27,664 bases of DNA from Sperchopsis tessellata (lineage: Eukaryota > Arthropoda > Insecta > Coleoptera > Hydrophilidae): positions 1-27,664 of the forward strand of contig JAWQRN010000625.1 in assembly GCA_033557685.1 (NCBI GenBank), read 5' to 3'. A model generated the notes under the pieces. It had not been told where the DNA came from and searched no databases. It saw only the letters and a list, made by a program, of their open reading frames with translations. Below, one piece after another: positions 10,467-20,751 of the stretch (position 1 is the first letter of the stretch; the number at the start of each line of letters is the position of its first letter). Both the position numbers and the translations under genes were made by a program.

Positions 10467-10777
10467 AATCACTGGCTTCCAAGTGGGAGGTAAATGTAAA
10501 TTATCATCTCTATTTATCCACATTTCGGCTCATCACAGTGATGCTAGTCTTAGACCTCGCGCTTGTGCCCTAAGCTCCCAAGTCCTTCAGACTGTTCACA
10601 CAATAGACTATGAGAATTCCATTATTGAATCAGAAAAGCAGAATCCAAGGAGGTTGTTTTTGAAGGCTTATCACATTAACAGATCCCGGGATTCCACTAT
10701 CAATTTTCGTACAGATACTAACAATCTCTGACATTTGAAGTTATCTTTTAAGAAGGTAATATTTGATTTAAAGTTAG
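10467..10777 (+). mobile_element. PLE-derived unit B, inverted copy of unit A
   Basis: The same roughly 310-bp unit as 9408-9717, on the opposite strand. It begins at the same base (AATCACTGGC) and ends at the same base (...AAGTTAG). It encodes ITGFQVGGKCK, AHHSDASLRP, SSQVLQTVHTIDYENSII, then RRLFLKAYHINRSRDS and a TGA at 10729-10731. Here the reading frame is longer at the 3' side than in unit A, which has an early stop. No clear target duplication was found around this copy. The frame reads back to 10327 through unrelated sequence, so the apparent start is not real. Confidence 0.8.
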
Positions 10778-11300
10778 ATTTTTACTTGGTTAGTTTTCCT
10801 ATATGCTTATTTTTACTGTCGTTGTTTCGATTTGTTTGGTTGTTTCCTTCACTGATGATTTGTTTTGCTTACATTGCTTATGTTTTTATCAACTTCCGTT
10901 TCTCATTGTTTTACCTTTTTTCTACCCCTTTTCTTGTTATATTGCCTTTTTGTGTTTTGTCTTGATGGTTTGGATGATTTTTTTTTAATTGATTGTGGGT
11001 TTTTTCTTTTGTTGTACTCTGTGGTGCTTCCGTTTACCTTGATGTTTTTTCAATTTCCTCTTTGACATATATGTGTTTTACCTATTTTCTGCCCTTCCCA
11101 TTAAAAATATTTTCGTTATGTTGTATATATTGCAAGTTACAACTGCAACATATTCGAGTATGGGTGTCACTCTGTGATTCAATGTCAGACATTATGTTTC
11201 TTCGGGTATAGCCATAGCTTTGCACATATTGTAAGTTTGAATCATATTTTACATCTTGTGATTTTGTTGTATAAATGCTTTTTCTGATTTATATGTAGTT
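10778..11300 (+). other. T-rich non-coding stretch downstream of unit B
   Basis: Strand-asymmetric T-rich sequence at about 10780-11100. It generates several overlapping short frames of Phe, Leu and Val residues, which are a compositional effect. It may be PLE 3' sequence or unrelated filler. Confidence 0.5.
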
Positions 11301-11304
11301 GCCA

Positions 11305-11331
11305 ATGAAAATGTCTCAACTAGAGACGAAA
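11305..11331 (+). ncRNA. Candidate hammerhead-like hairpin (TGAAAAT-stem-GAAA)
   Basis: TGAAAAT (11306-11312), perfect stem GTCTC (11313-11317) / GAGAC (11323-11327) with loop AACTA, then GAAA (11328-11331). This is the same layout as at 8115 and, on the minus strand, at about 23800. The core differs from the hammerhead consensus in the C and G positions, so activity is doubtful even if the ancestor was a ribozyme. It is in the same orientation as PLE unit B, about 530 bp downstream. Confidence 0.35.
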
Positions 11332-11397
11332 TATATGGTTTAAATGAAAGTGCTTTTTTAATTAAACAACCCAGCCTCTTGATTGTTCTCCAAATAC

Positions 11398-11400
<3 letters not shown>

Positions 11401-11436
<36 letters not shown>

Positions 11437-11475
11437 GTAAAATATATATAATATATGTAAATACATATACACACA
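11401..11475. repeat. (TA)n microsatellite with imperfect extension
   Basis: Pure TA at 11401-11432, then imperfect TA/TG/CA sequence to about 11475. The minus-strand frame rich in YIYI across this run is an artefact of the repeat. Confidence 0.9.
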
Positions 11476-11879
11476 TTTCAACATATTCTGTATCCGAGTG
11501 TTTTGTTTGATATGCATACTCTCTCAAAAGAAACACCTATTCAAAAGGTTTAGAACCACAGCTATAAATGCAAACATATACACACGCTCACACAATACAA
11601 ATTTAGATCCTAGATAAAATTCGGAACACGCATGCTGAGTTTATCTTACTCGACACATATTACGTACAGCCGTATTGTTTTAAGAAGAAATCCAGAGGGC
11701 ATAGTTTCAAGAGAAATCAATATTCAATGAATAATGTCGAATGAAAAAAGCGAAAGCAAATAAATAATAGCAGAATCAATTTAGACTTTTCGCTATGTTT
11801 GCGGATATGCCATTTACTTTTATCCATGACGATTGTCTCAATATCGGGTTTCGGGTGATGTATTTTTTACTGTACAACC
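11476..11879. other. Gap with no recognisable feature
   Basis: AT-rich, with scattered CACACA/ACACGC tracts at 11570-11600. No coding similarity seen. Confidence 0.5.
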
Positions 11880-12140
11880 GTTGATAAGTGTTGCAAATGT
11901 TCTTTTCACTTTCATCTTTAATGTGTTGTTGGGAACAAACACTGAACGATTCGAACACGACCCGGAGTCACGCCGTCGGAGAACACCCGATGATGAAGTT
12001 TTGAAGTTTAGAAAAATGATCCTCACCACACGCAGTTCTTGTAATAATATAATTACTACAAGTAGAAAGTAAAATGTATGTATTATTTTCCATAACCGTT
12101 TGGAGAAATGCGGGTGCACAGCTCTATCGCGTCAAATAAC
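11880..12140 (+). mobile_element. Mariner-like transposase HTH scrap
   Basis: The open frame at 11833-12072 contains FEHDPESRRRRTPDDEVLK followed by RKMILTTR. It resembles the end of the first helix-turn-helix and start of the second in mariner transposases (...ED.PRSGRP...V..VR.MIL.DRR). Past the stop, IIFHNRLEKCGCTALSRQIT at about 12085-12140 is placed where mariners read IL...L.M+KV.ARWVP+.L. No catalytic domain is present. The similarity is short and by eye only. Confidence 0.4.
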
Positions 12141-12570
12141 GCTTCTTGTTAAAATCTTTCAATTCAGCGGAGGCCATTTTGCTGCGTCATGCTCTTTTTT
12201 TCCAATTGATGTAGTTCTTAATCAAATTCACTACTTAAATTTGAGAAACCCTTAAAGTCGTATTTGCAATTAAGAAGTTCTATAGCACTGAAACTTAAGA
12301 ATTCAAAACATAATCGTGTTTACATCATATACTAAATGTAGATAAAAAGATTTTAAAAAGATTTGTACCATAGTTTAAAATATAATTACTTTAATTTTAT
12401 CTTGTTAACAGCTCTAGTAAGCAGTTTAGGGAATACATGGATAAAGTATATGAAAAATCTATGTTTGTAATTTGTTAGCACTTATTTGTTATTCGGATAT
12501 ATGTGTATCTAACTGATTTTGTGTTAGTTAGATGTATGCTAAATATAAAAGAAGACGAGATACAACGATA
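12141..12570. other. Gap with no recognisable feature
   Basis: AT-rich non-coding sequence. Nothing recognised. Confidence 0.5.
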
Positions 12571-12576
12571 ATAAGT

Positions 12577-12785
12577 TTAAATAATCTAAAATATGAAGAA
12601 GCGCTTGGCATATCTAGTGAAATGCTTAAATTTGTAGGAAAAGTAGCTTACGAATGTAATAGAAGATAGTGCCAGATATTTACAAACATGCTGTTGGGTG
12701 GACATTGTACAAAGAGAAGCGAGACAAGTTTAATTGCAAGAAGTGTATAGCAAAAAGCCTACTTAACATTTCAGGAGAAATGTAA
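12577..12785 (+). mobile_element. Short non-LTR reverse transcriptase scrap
   Basis: LNNLKYEEALGISSEMLKF (12577-12633) resembles the K.GKA.G.D.I..EMLK block at the start of LINE RT domains. About 25 codons further on, in another frame, YKEKRDKFNCKK and SLLNIS follow (about 12705-12780). This corresponds to the P+YK+GD...C.NYR.ISLL block, in the correct order and spacing. Only about 70 codons survive, with frameshifts. Confidence 0.5.
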
Positions 12786-13360
12786 ATTATTGATTGGAAA
12801 GTACGCAGCATTTATTATCATTTTCGAACTACAGGGGAAAATTGAAAAGTTAAGCGTAGTCGTAACTCGGCTATTTTGATAAATATTCTCATTGTCGCGT
12901 TTATTATTATTAAAGTGACGTAGTAAAAAATATTAAATATACAGAATTATTTAAGTTATAAGACAAACTTATGTTTGTTTTTGTATTAAAATATATCTTT
13001 ATTAAATAAAGAATTTTTTATTGATTTTAATCAATTGGTATTGTTTTAGTTTTCTTTAAAATCTGTTAAAATGGTATTTTTTTGAACTCTAGTGTTTAGG
13101 AGGAAAATTAAGTTATTTACAATATATCTTAAATATAAGAATGTCACATAATATAGTGAAACAAGCAAATAGTTTATAAAACAAAATGATTAGTGAATGG
13201 AAAATTAACAATAGAGTACTAAAAACTCTGCTACTGAATTTACTACAACTTATAAATACTAAAACTAATTTACAATAGGTAGGAGGTATTATTTGTGGTA
13301 AAATGAAATAAAAAATATTTTTTCTGCCAAAAAAACATACCCCTTTTAGCCCAATACACT
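12786..13360. other. Gap with no recognisable feature
   Basis: Very AT-rich. The right edge may contain the 3' untranslated end of the mariner. Its inverted terminal repeat was not identified. Confidence 0.5.
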
Positions 13361-13364
13361 TAGT

Positions 13365-14277
13365 CTAATAAGATTTCTCTAACACTTCAAAATAGACGAT
13401 TGTTTCATTGATGATACCATCGTCAAAGTTAAATCTTTTTCTGCCGAGCCACTTCTTCAAATCCGGAAATAGAAAATAGTCGCACGGTGGTAAAGCTGGG
13501 GAATATGGCGGGTGAGGAAGCAATTTGTACTGTAATTCATGCAATTTTGCAATGAACACGACACACGTATGCACTCGTGCATTGTCGTGAACTTTGAAGA
13601 GAACTTTGTTCCTTTCCAAATGAGGTCGTTTTTCCTTCATAGCGTCATTGAAACGGCCTAAAAAGTTACAATAATATTCGTTGGTAATCATTTCTACCTT
13701 TTTCAGGTAGATGTAGATTATGCCACGTGCATCCCAAAAAAAACTGTCGCCATAACATTTCCAGTCGATTTAACCACATTTGCCTTCTTCAGCGCCGATT
13801 CACCAGGCGAAAACCACTACTTCGACTGTTCCTTGGTCTACAGTTATTAATCGACGCAAAGAATTATTTGGATTACTCTTAAACATGCCCAAACTTGCCT
13901 TTGAATTTGTCATACGCGTGCGTTTATTGTCAATTGTCGGCATCCATCTTGCGGAGAGCTTTCTCATTACCATATGATTATGCCCTGTACCCGTTCAATT
14001 GAGATGCCCACAGTCTCGCCAATCTCGTGCATTTTCCCTCTCTGTTCGTCCATCACCATATCGTGGATTTAGTAAACTATTACTGGTGTAGCGACCTCTT
14101 TTGTTCGTCCTTGGGCTTGTATGCCCACACCGAAAATCATTAAACCACTTGTGAATCATTTTAATCCATGGGGAAGACTCCCCATAATATTTATCAAGCT
14201 TCGGTTTGGTTTGCATAATAGATTTCTCAAAGTACAAAATAATGTTTTATCAAAATACGAAATTCACTTTTTTTCAT
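13365..14277 (-). mobile_element. Mariner (D,D34D) transposase pseudogene
   Basis: This would encode a cut-and-paste transposase of about 340 residues that inserts at TA. The likely start is the ATG at 14275-14277 (MKKSEFRILIKHYF). It is followed by the HTH region with KPKLDKYYGESSPW and the KWFNDFRCGHTS motif, then MRKLSARWMP near 13965. The second half shows LRRLITVDQ (first catalytic Asp, in VDET of active copies), GNVMAT and FFWDARGIIYI (about 13705-13745). HDNARVH gives the second Asp, and YSPALPPCDYFLF gives the third. Exactly 34 residues separate the two, the D34D signature. WVPHPPYS-type text is seen as LLPHPPYS. The frame is open for 108 codons (13691-13365) but broken upstream by shifts and stops, and the last roughly 20 residues after KSY are lost. 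Confidence 0.95.
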
Positions 14278-14454
14278 TTTTGCAAAAATACGAGAGGTTT
14301 TCTGCATTTAATGGCTGTAGAAAATAAATTAAATGGCAGATCTGTCTAAAAATTTTAATGTGGCTTAGAGACAGGTGTTATTTGACAAATGTTATATGAG
14401 ATTTCCTATTGTGACGCCATCAATCAGAATTTAAAACATGAATATTAACAAAAG

Positions 14455-15040
14455 CTGCTTCTACATTTCTTATCAATTCTTCCATTTTCTTTCGTATCAA
14501 TATCATTTTTAATACTACCAGATACAATGAAATTTAATGTCGACCAATCTGGTGACATTATTGGTCTAGAAGTTTCAATCCAGCTATCGAGAAAATACAA
14601 TAACTAGGGTGTTCTATGATAGACCGCCATTTTCTTGAAAATTACATCACAATGTTGGGCTATTGGCAAATTATCTAACACTCCTGCATTTAATGTATAA
14701 AATTATTTCATATATAGCGTAGTTGTCAAGTTTCTTTCGAATATATGGTAACTAATGCTACTTCCTTTTATATAACAGCCTACATTAAAACCAAATCTTC
14801 CTTGCCTACGTCTAGTATCTACGACATGCAAATTCTCATTTGACCCGTGGCAATTATTGTGCTTATTTACTATTACAACACTTTATATATGCATTTCATC
14901 CGTTGAAACAATTATTTGTGAACACTTTGGGCCTTCATTGCATTTTCCGATAAACCATTGGCAGAAACCTAATTGTCTAGAGAAATCGTTCGGTATTATA
15001 GGGTGTAGAATACTAATTATACATGGTTTTTATCAGATTA
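14455..15040 (-). mobile_element. Tc1/mariner-superfamily DDE transposase remnant, second family
   Basis: Read on the minus strand: HPIIPNDFSRQLGFCQWFI (about 15020-14950), then CSQIIVSTDE (first catalytic Asp region, normally ILFSDES). Next come KHNNCHGSNENLHVVD (normally N.HN.HYWS..NPH) and FGFNVGCYIKGSSISYHIFE (normally SVNVWCGIIG..IIGP+FFE). DNLPIAQHCDVIFKK stands where Q.DGAP is expected, then WIETSRPI and MSPDWSTLNFIVSGSIKN (normally RSPDLTPLDFFLWGYLK). The blocks follow the order of an insect Tc1/mariner-superfamily transposase distinct from the neighbouring D34D mariner. Frame changes are frequent and the N-terminal HTH was not found. Confidence 0.7.
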
Positions 15041-15465
15041 ATTATTGCTTGCATCTACGATACTTTTAACATATCATATTTTTTATCATCGAGATGTTCC
15101 ATAATGAATAATTACAGTATATGAATGAAAACTGCATTAAGCTTTTAACTGTTTTTTTAATTACTATTCATATGTCTACCATTAAAAGAATGTAAAAGCT
15201 ACTTTTATTAACAAAAAGGTTACTCTCAATACATATGGTGGAAAATGTTAGATGTTGTGAGGCATCGTTTTATTTGTCATGTCTTAGTAAATTATTTACG
15301 TTATAAAACTATGACCAACTTCTATTAACAAATTAAATTTTTTAACAGTGACTATTCACAGATTTTAATAGAAGTAAAACTAAAACAAAAAATATGACAT
15401 ACATTATATTAAAATTTAAAAAAAAACAAAATTTCTATTTACTAAAGATATTTTTATAACATCTC
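15041..15465. other. Gap upstream of the MADF exon
   Basis: AT-rich sequence. If the MADF gene of the Harbinger element had an upstream exon it should lie here or further left, but I do not see one. A pyrimidine-containing stretch ending in CTCTTAG at about 15470 could be an intron 3' splice site. Confidence 0.35.
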
Positions 15466-15469
15466 TTAG

Positions 15470-15595
15470 GTCAAACTACCAAAAAGAAATTCAGAAAATT
15501 GTATAACGAAGAGATCAGGAAATGATACGGATGAGGTTTACCAGCAAACCTCGTGGATGTTCAACGTACTGAAGTTCATCTACAACAATGAGTAA
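15470..15595 (+). mobile_element. MADF-domain remnant, partner gene of a PIF/Harbinger element
   Basis: PIF/Harbinger elements carry a second gene for a Myb/SANT- or MADF-type DNA-binding protein that helps the transposase. One frame reads TKKKFRKLYNEEIRK (the K.KW..LR..Y..E..K block of MADF). A shifted frame continues RSGNDTDEVYQQTSWMFNVLKFI (the KSG.GTD.VY.P..W....L.FL block), ending in TAA at 15593-15595. The first half of the MADF domain is missing or lies in an unseen exon. It points toward the transposase on the opposite strand. Confidence 0.6.
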
Positions 15596-15943
15596 CTAGT
15601 TAACGCGAATGTACTGTTAAATGAAGTTAATACGTAGAATTCATTTAATACACTCAGGTGCAAAAGAAAACGGGTTCTATTTCACATAATAAAGTTGATA
15701 ATACAAATATTCAATGTCACACAGAATTAATTTGTACTACTGTTAATTTCCCTCATTGTTGTAATATCTACAAAAATTGTCTCGAATTTACTTTGCGTTT
15801 GAGGTGCTGTTTCTGTTTAGTATATTTTGTAAATGAACAAGATTGTATTAATTTACTTCATTTTAGTTTGACTGGAAGTATACTGGTTTGCTTTACTGAG
15901 TAAGGAAATGTCTGGTTCAACTATTATTGGTTGTTGAAAAACT
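15596..15943. other. Intergenic part of the Harbinger element
   Basis: An 81-codon plus-strand frame (15658-15903) lies between the convergent MADF and transposase remnants. It is Cys-rich and matches nothing I recognise. It may be the remains of the 3' part of the MADF gene. Confidence 0.35.
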
Positions 15944-16546
15944 CTAAATCTGGAAGCCAGTTTTTTCAAAAGTATTCTCTACAGCAATTTGGGCACGAGA
16001 CAATCGTTTATTGAATTCTTGTCGAGCATCATCCAGACATTTTGGAGGGTAGAGTTTCATTGTATGCATATGCAATGCTAATGTCTTGTCAGCAAGAAAA
16101 ATATTCGGAAGTTTTTCTGCAGTGTTCGGTAGCGCATTTGATTTTGGTAAACAAATTTCCATTCTCCATTAATTCCAACCATGATAAATTCTTTTTAGAA
16201 TTTACCACTCCCAATAATACAATGCTAAATAACCCTTTATAGTATTGATGGCCCGATTTCGCAGGTATTTACATAGCAATAAGTTGTCCATCTATCACAG
16301 GAATTATAAAACTGATGTTTCAATCCAAGATCACTGGTGATGTTAGTTCACACTTGACTTGTTTAGGAAACTTTTTTTTTCAGATTTCACATGAAACCAG
16401 AGACAGGATATTACTAATTAATCTCCTAACCCACAGCCACCTGCACGTTGTTTCAACAATTCCTTAATCCAATAGCGGCGCTTGACATGTCGTTTCGTTC
16501 CTAAAGCTAAAGTTAAAGCTAAACACACTCTTCGACGCAAATCCAT
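15944..16546 (-). mobile_element. PIF/Harbinger transposase (HARBI1-like) pseudogene
   Basis: The DDE transposase reads from the ATG at 16544-16546: MDLRRRVCLALTLALGTK, then KRRYWIKELLKQR (the RRRWWV+P.L block). Next come PVIDGQLIAM (IDGKHV, first Asp), GHQYYKGLFSIVLLGVVNS (YKG.FS.VLL..VD) and LPNIFLADKTLAL (second Asp in ADEAF). KRLSRAQIAVENTFEKTGFQI closes the series, with the catalytic Glu in VEN.F, and a TAG at 15944. The last 72 codons are continuous. Upstream there are frameshifts and a stop in the first-Asp block. At about 200 codons the gene is roughly half the usual length, with a deletion between RRYW and IDG. Confidence 0.85.
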
Positions 16547-18540
16547 TGTCAGATGAAGATATAATCGGTGCACTCTCCTAGGTGACTCTACTAATACTGA
16601 AGTAGACTAATAACAATAATAATGAGCGTGTAAGGTGTGAAACGTGATGACGGTGTAGCACTGGAATAATGATGGCTCTGTAATGAACTGCAGCAATGAC
16701 AATATTATTGATCATGTAAAAGCCCATTTATGACGTGTATAGCTATCAATAAAAAAACTCGTAGTAACGTCGTAAAAATAAAACAAATGAATCTCCCTTG
16801 TCATTCTCACGTCAAATTTAATATCTAGCTAAGTCTGATGCCGTTACTAAGGGTTGCATCTACTATTATTTTTGAACTGCATACTATCTACCCCCCCCCC
16901 CCTTTACCGAACAAAGCGTTTCCTTCCGTTCCAGAAATAACAGATTCGTGCACTTTGATAAAACTTCAGCGTCTAGGAAATTTAAAAACAATAAAAGTTA
17001 AATGACATAGCGCTTTGAAATATCGTTTATTTGCTTCTCGTTGTTTCAATAGGAAAACTGTGTGCATATATAAGTCTGTCTGAAATTATGTTTTAAATTA
17101 ATCAGTTTAATGTTTAAGACTTCAATTGAGAAGTGAACGTAAAAATACTACTTACAGATAAAATTCTTTAAAGTAAACCATCCCTATTTTTTCAGCAAAC
17201 TCATCCAAAATGACAGCGTTTCTAATTTTAAGGGTTATTCAAAAGCCATAACTATTATATTTCTCATTTGTTTTAAAGAAGTCTATTACAGGATAAATTA
17301 CAATATATAGCTTAACTGACGATATAAGTCACTATTGCAGAATTTCTAACTTGAATATTTTGATAATAAACATGTATTTATTTGTAATACGGGAGGAGCT
17401 TAAGGGATTCCCGTGCAAAATGCCCAGACTCACCAGTTTAATGTCGAGGTAAAATAAATAAAAATAATCACCAAAATAACATTGGGATTCTGATCAATAC
17501 CAAACGTCTCAGGTTCCTAAGCGACGATTCGTAGCTACTGTATAAAGGTCTATTATTTTGCAGGGAAAAATATCAGAAAATCAAATTAAACTCTGAAAGG
17601 AAATTAAAAGAGAATTTCGTGAATAAATAAACCGATTTGTGAATTATTCCATGGCGTTGCTTTCGGCAATACGTTTAATTTATTCTATAGTAAAATATTT
17701 TAATTATTTTACTCTAAAATAAAATTTAAAAAACAACGAATTGAATATGTGTATAGACTCGATAGAGATTAAATTGTACTTCTTCATGCCTGCACGTCAA
17801 CGCTATATGGGTATTGATTGCCAATTAAACAGAATTTGATATACAAAAAAAAAGTGTATATTTGCCGAAACATTTATGTACATTGTGTCTTTTGAAAAAG
17901 TATTTATTGTTGTGCTTAAGGCTAGAGAAGATTTTCTGATATCCCATTAACATGAAGGAGCCTTCTTCTTCTTGTAAAAGTGAGGAATATGCGGAGCTGC
18001 TCGCCTTAAAATCGCTGACTGGGAATCAACTCATTCAGCATAGATTCAATTTATTCGCCTTTTCAACAGAATTCGAAACAGAAGGACTATTTTCTCTGAT
18101 TGCCACATTACATCGCTGTTTTCTAATATAGGCCTCATTGCACGCCATGTATATACATTAGATAAAATCATGAAAGCACATATTATTGTCACCGCCCTTT
18201 TTTATTGAATATTTTTTGGTCAGTTTCCAATTTATCCTAACAACTGCCTTGCTTCAAGAACATCACATTGGCATAACTTAAATCAAAGAACTGATCAGAG
18301 CTTTTTCACGAAGATATTTGCAAATGCCTTTGTAGCATCTGTATTCTTCAAACAATTCGAAAAATCATGATTTTGCTGGTGTGTGAAAATGAGGTAATAG
18401 TTCTGTAGCTATTTAAATCATTTCTCCATCAGGCCATTGGCAGATATTCAATGTGGGTTTATATGTAAAATCTTTGTAATTTCCGCTTCTATATGCTTTT
18501 TGATAACTTCCGATGAAATTATTTTTATATCTATTGTTTT
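16547..18540. other. Long gap, no recognisable element
   Basis: The left 250 bp probably include the end of the Harbinger element (TAATAACAATAATAATGAG near 16610). A C12 tract lies at 16891-16902. A 58-codon plus-strand frame starts at 17952 (MKEPSSSCKSEEYAELLALK) and is unidentified. Otherwise this is AT-rich filler. Confidence 0.5.
16891..16902 (+). repeat. Homopolymer C12
   Basis: Twelve consecutive C in an otherwise AT-rich region; the only long G/C homopolymer noticed in the window. Confidence 0.95.
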
Positions 18541-18544
18541 GTTA

Positions 18545-18670
18545 TTAGCAAGGTTGCATCTAAACCTGAAATTATCAATGTGTTGCTATTAAACGGATGC
18601 GATACTATCATTATATTTCCACCCTATCATCCACATCGCAGTCCAAATCTGTGTGAGCTTTTTTAATAAA
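18545..18670 (+). mobile_element. Possible Tc1/IS630-like transposase C-terminal scrap
   Basis: LLLNGCDTIIIFPPYHPHRSPN followed by LCELF resembles the 'GH.V..LPPYH.DLNPIE..W' block around the last catalytic residue of IS630/Tc1-type transposases. Only this block is visible. Confidence 0.3.
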
Positions 18671-19212
18671 GTAAGTACAGTGTTTGAATTTATTGGTTAT
18701 TATTTAATAGTTATAAAAAACATTCCACATGTATCTCATCAAACGGGTTTACTCACTTCAATAAAGAAACTTAAGCTATAAAGATTTCAATCTCTCCAAG
18801 AATCTGCTTTGTTGGCGGTATTTCAGCTGATATGTCGGGGCTACTTTTCCGTTTGAGTTTGAGGAAGGGCCAGCAACAAGACTGTTGTAAAATCTGTTTT
18901 ACACACACACAGTTTTTTAAATACATTTGTATAGCATTACTTTTCGCCTAATAGGTTTATTGAGAGCTTATTAATTAAATACCTAGCCATCAAGTGCACA
19001 CTGGGAATCACAAGGATACAGTTCTTCACGATCAGTGTGACCTTTCTGACGAGTTATTGTGACGACACACGAAAGATGGTCCAAACGGATTCATAGGTGG
19101 ACAAACAGAGGAGATAAAAACACACGAGTAACAAGTACGAACCACATCTATTCCGTGACCGAGCCTCAACAGCCATAAAAAAACGGGAACCTTAACCTAT
19201 TCAACAAGACAA
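18671..19212. other. Gap with no recognisable feature
   Basis: Contains a small hairpin, CAACA/TGTTG (18874-18887), after TTTGAGGAAGGGCC and before TAAAAT. It is loosely reminiscent of the hairpin motif at 8115, 11305 and 23800, but too degraded to call. Confidence 0.4.
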
Positions 19213-20095
19213 TCAAACTCTGACTTTGGCAGTCTCAATTAATCTTACGATTTTAACATATAAGCTAGGGACCTTTAGTATATTTATTAGTATATTACCT
19301 GGTGAAAAATTCAACGTAGAGCGGGTTATATAGTATTTCGGGCAATGCATGATAATGTATTCAATTGACCAGAAGGTCTCAAAGTCACAATATGGATCTG
19401 TCATTTTTTTAATATTGTGAAGATACGTACGTATCATAGCACGTTCAAATATAAGGCGACATATTATAGTAGTTTGTTTTCTGGTGAAATTACCATCATT
19501 AAACCAGGGTTTTAGCCTAAGGTCGTTTTTTATTGAGTAATAAAGGTAGCCCTTCAATGCAGACACCTCCATAAAACCGTTTTCCATCGCTAAAATGAAT
19601 TCCATCTTACATTTATGTAATACATCGTTATAAAGTACATTTAGTTGGTTTAAGGGTTCATTAATTGCTCCATACTTTACCAGTCTGTTACGTCATTCCC
19701 CAAGACTCCATTGTGTTATCTCGCCCAAAAAAAACTGACCTGCTCTCCCCTATCAGCCAAAATTCGAAGATAATTCCTTATGCCATATACTAGATGACTT
19801 TTATAAGACGAATTATTGTTCATTGCTTTTAGTACCGATTGACAGTCACATACTAAAATAAAACTTTGATCAAATCAATAAATTCTACTGCCAGTTTAAT
19901 AGCTATCAATTCTACAGTGTATGAAGAGCCAAGGTTATCAATCTTGGCATTTTTTTCATAGCTAGATTTAGGGCAAAAAACTGCTGGCTCGACCTAATTG
20001 TTGTTTATTTGAGATCCGTCTGTATACACTTCGGTAAATTTAAAAAAAACTTGTTTTGAATACATCCTGAAATTACATTTTTCTTAAAAGTGGGG
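19213..20095 (-). mobile_element. Non-LTR retrotransposon RNase H and C-terminal region
   Basis: On the minus strand the RNase H domain reads YTDGSQINNN at about 20010-20035 (first Asp), then YEKNAKIDNLGSSYTVELIAIKLAVEF (the Glu block). VCDCQSVLKAMNN (second Asp) follows at about 19835-19865, and then NGVLGNDVTD (GI.GNE.AD, third Asp) near 19690. A continuous 130-codon frame (19605-19213) follows with FTRKQTTIICRL, TYLHNIKK, DPYCDF and IIMHCP. This is the C-terminal segment after RNase H in insect I/R1/jockey-type LINEs; normally it carries a CxxC..H..C pattern, here only partly kept. It ends at a TGA near 19216. The RT would lie upstream on the minus strand. Weak RT-tail text may reach about 20300. 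Several stops break the RNase H part. Confidence 0.85.
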
Positions 20096-20299
20096 TTTTG
20101 TCATGCACTGGTATAGTTCTACAAACACAGGTTATAAATATCTTGGTTTCGATATATTTAAATTGCACTTTTATGATATCAATGCAGCTTCTAATGTACC
20201 TACATATTCTCAGATTCCTTGCTTGATATTACAGAACCAGCTACACAAAACAAAATTTGGTCTGCACCTAGAACCTTTTTTGACACAACTCTAATTTGT

Positions 20300-20750
20300 T
20301 GGCAGAATCCAAAGATAAAAAAAGAATTATCAGTACCAGCAGGATCATTCCAGTACCGTGGGTAAATTGTATGTCATAAATTATTTGTTTCCAAAATTCA
20401 GCGGTGTAGAAATGTACAAGCATGGTTACAATAAATCACAATCACAAAATGTAAACATAAACTAACTATAAAATGAACCCACACTAAACCACAATATACA
20501 TTAGTGGTACTAGTGAGCATTGTATAAATCAACAAAAATATAAAACATAAATACAATTAAACATAAGAAATAACAAATGATAATATAAAATAATAAGCAT
20601 AAAAATCACGGATAGTCTCTCTCATTAAAAAATATACATGCAACAGCAAAATCCAGCTCCGACAGACATAACACGCACGAAGAACACAACAACGGAGGCA
20701 CCGCATCGATGAGGCGCACGCCACAAACAATAGTCAGTAAAACACAGTCA
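20300..20750 (-). other. Probable 3' untranslated tail of the LINE at 20752-21545
   Basis: On the minus strand this follows the end of the RT C-terminus. It is T-rich in that orientation and lacks coding similarity. No clean poly(A) or duplication boundary could be set. Confidence 0.35.
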
Positions 20751-20751
20751 A

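Noticed and set aside
10735..11211. Overlapping hydrophobic plus-strand frames resembling membrane proteins
   Set aside because: The DNA is T-rich, so Phe, Leu and Val codons dominate in every frame. Several frames overlap, and none has a motif.
11249..11536. Minus-strand frame with a YIYIYI stretch
   Set aside because: Created by the (TA)n microsatellite.
16042..16242. Plus-strand frame of 66 codons
   Set aside because: Antisense to the Harbinger transposase.
18861..18893. Fourth possible TGA..hairpin..AAA motif
   Set aside because: The spacing and stem position differ, and the core boxes are too degraded.
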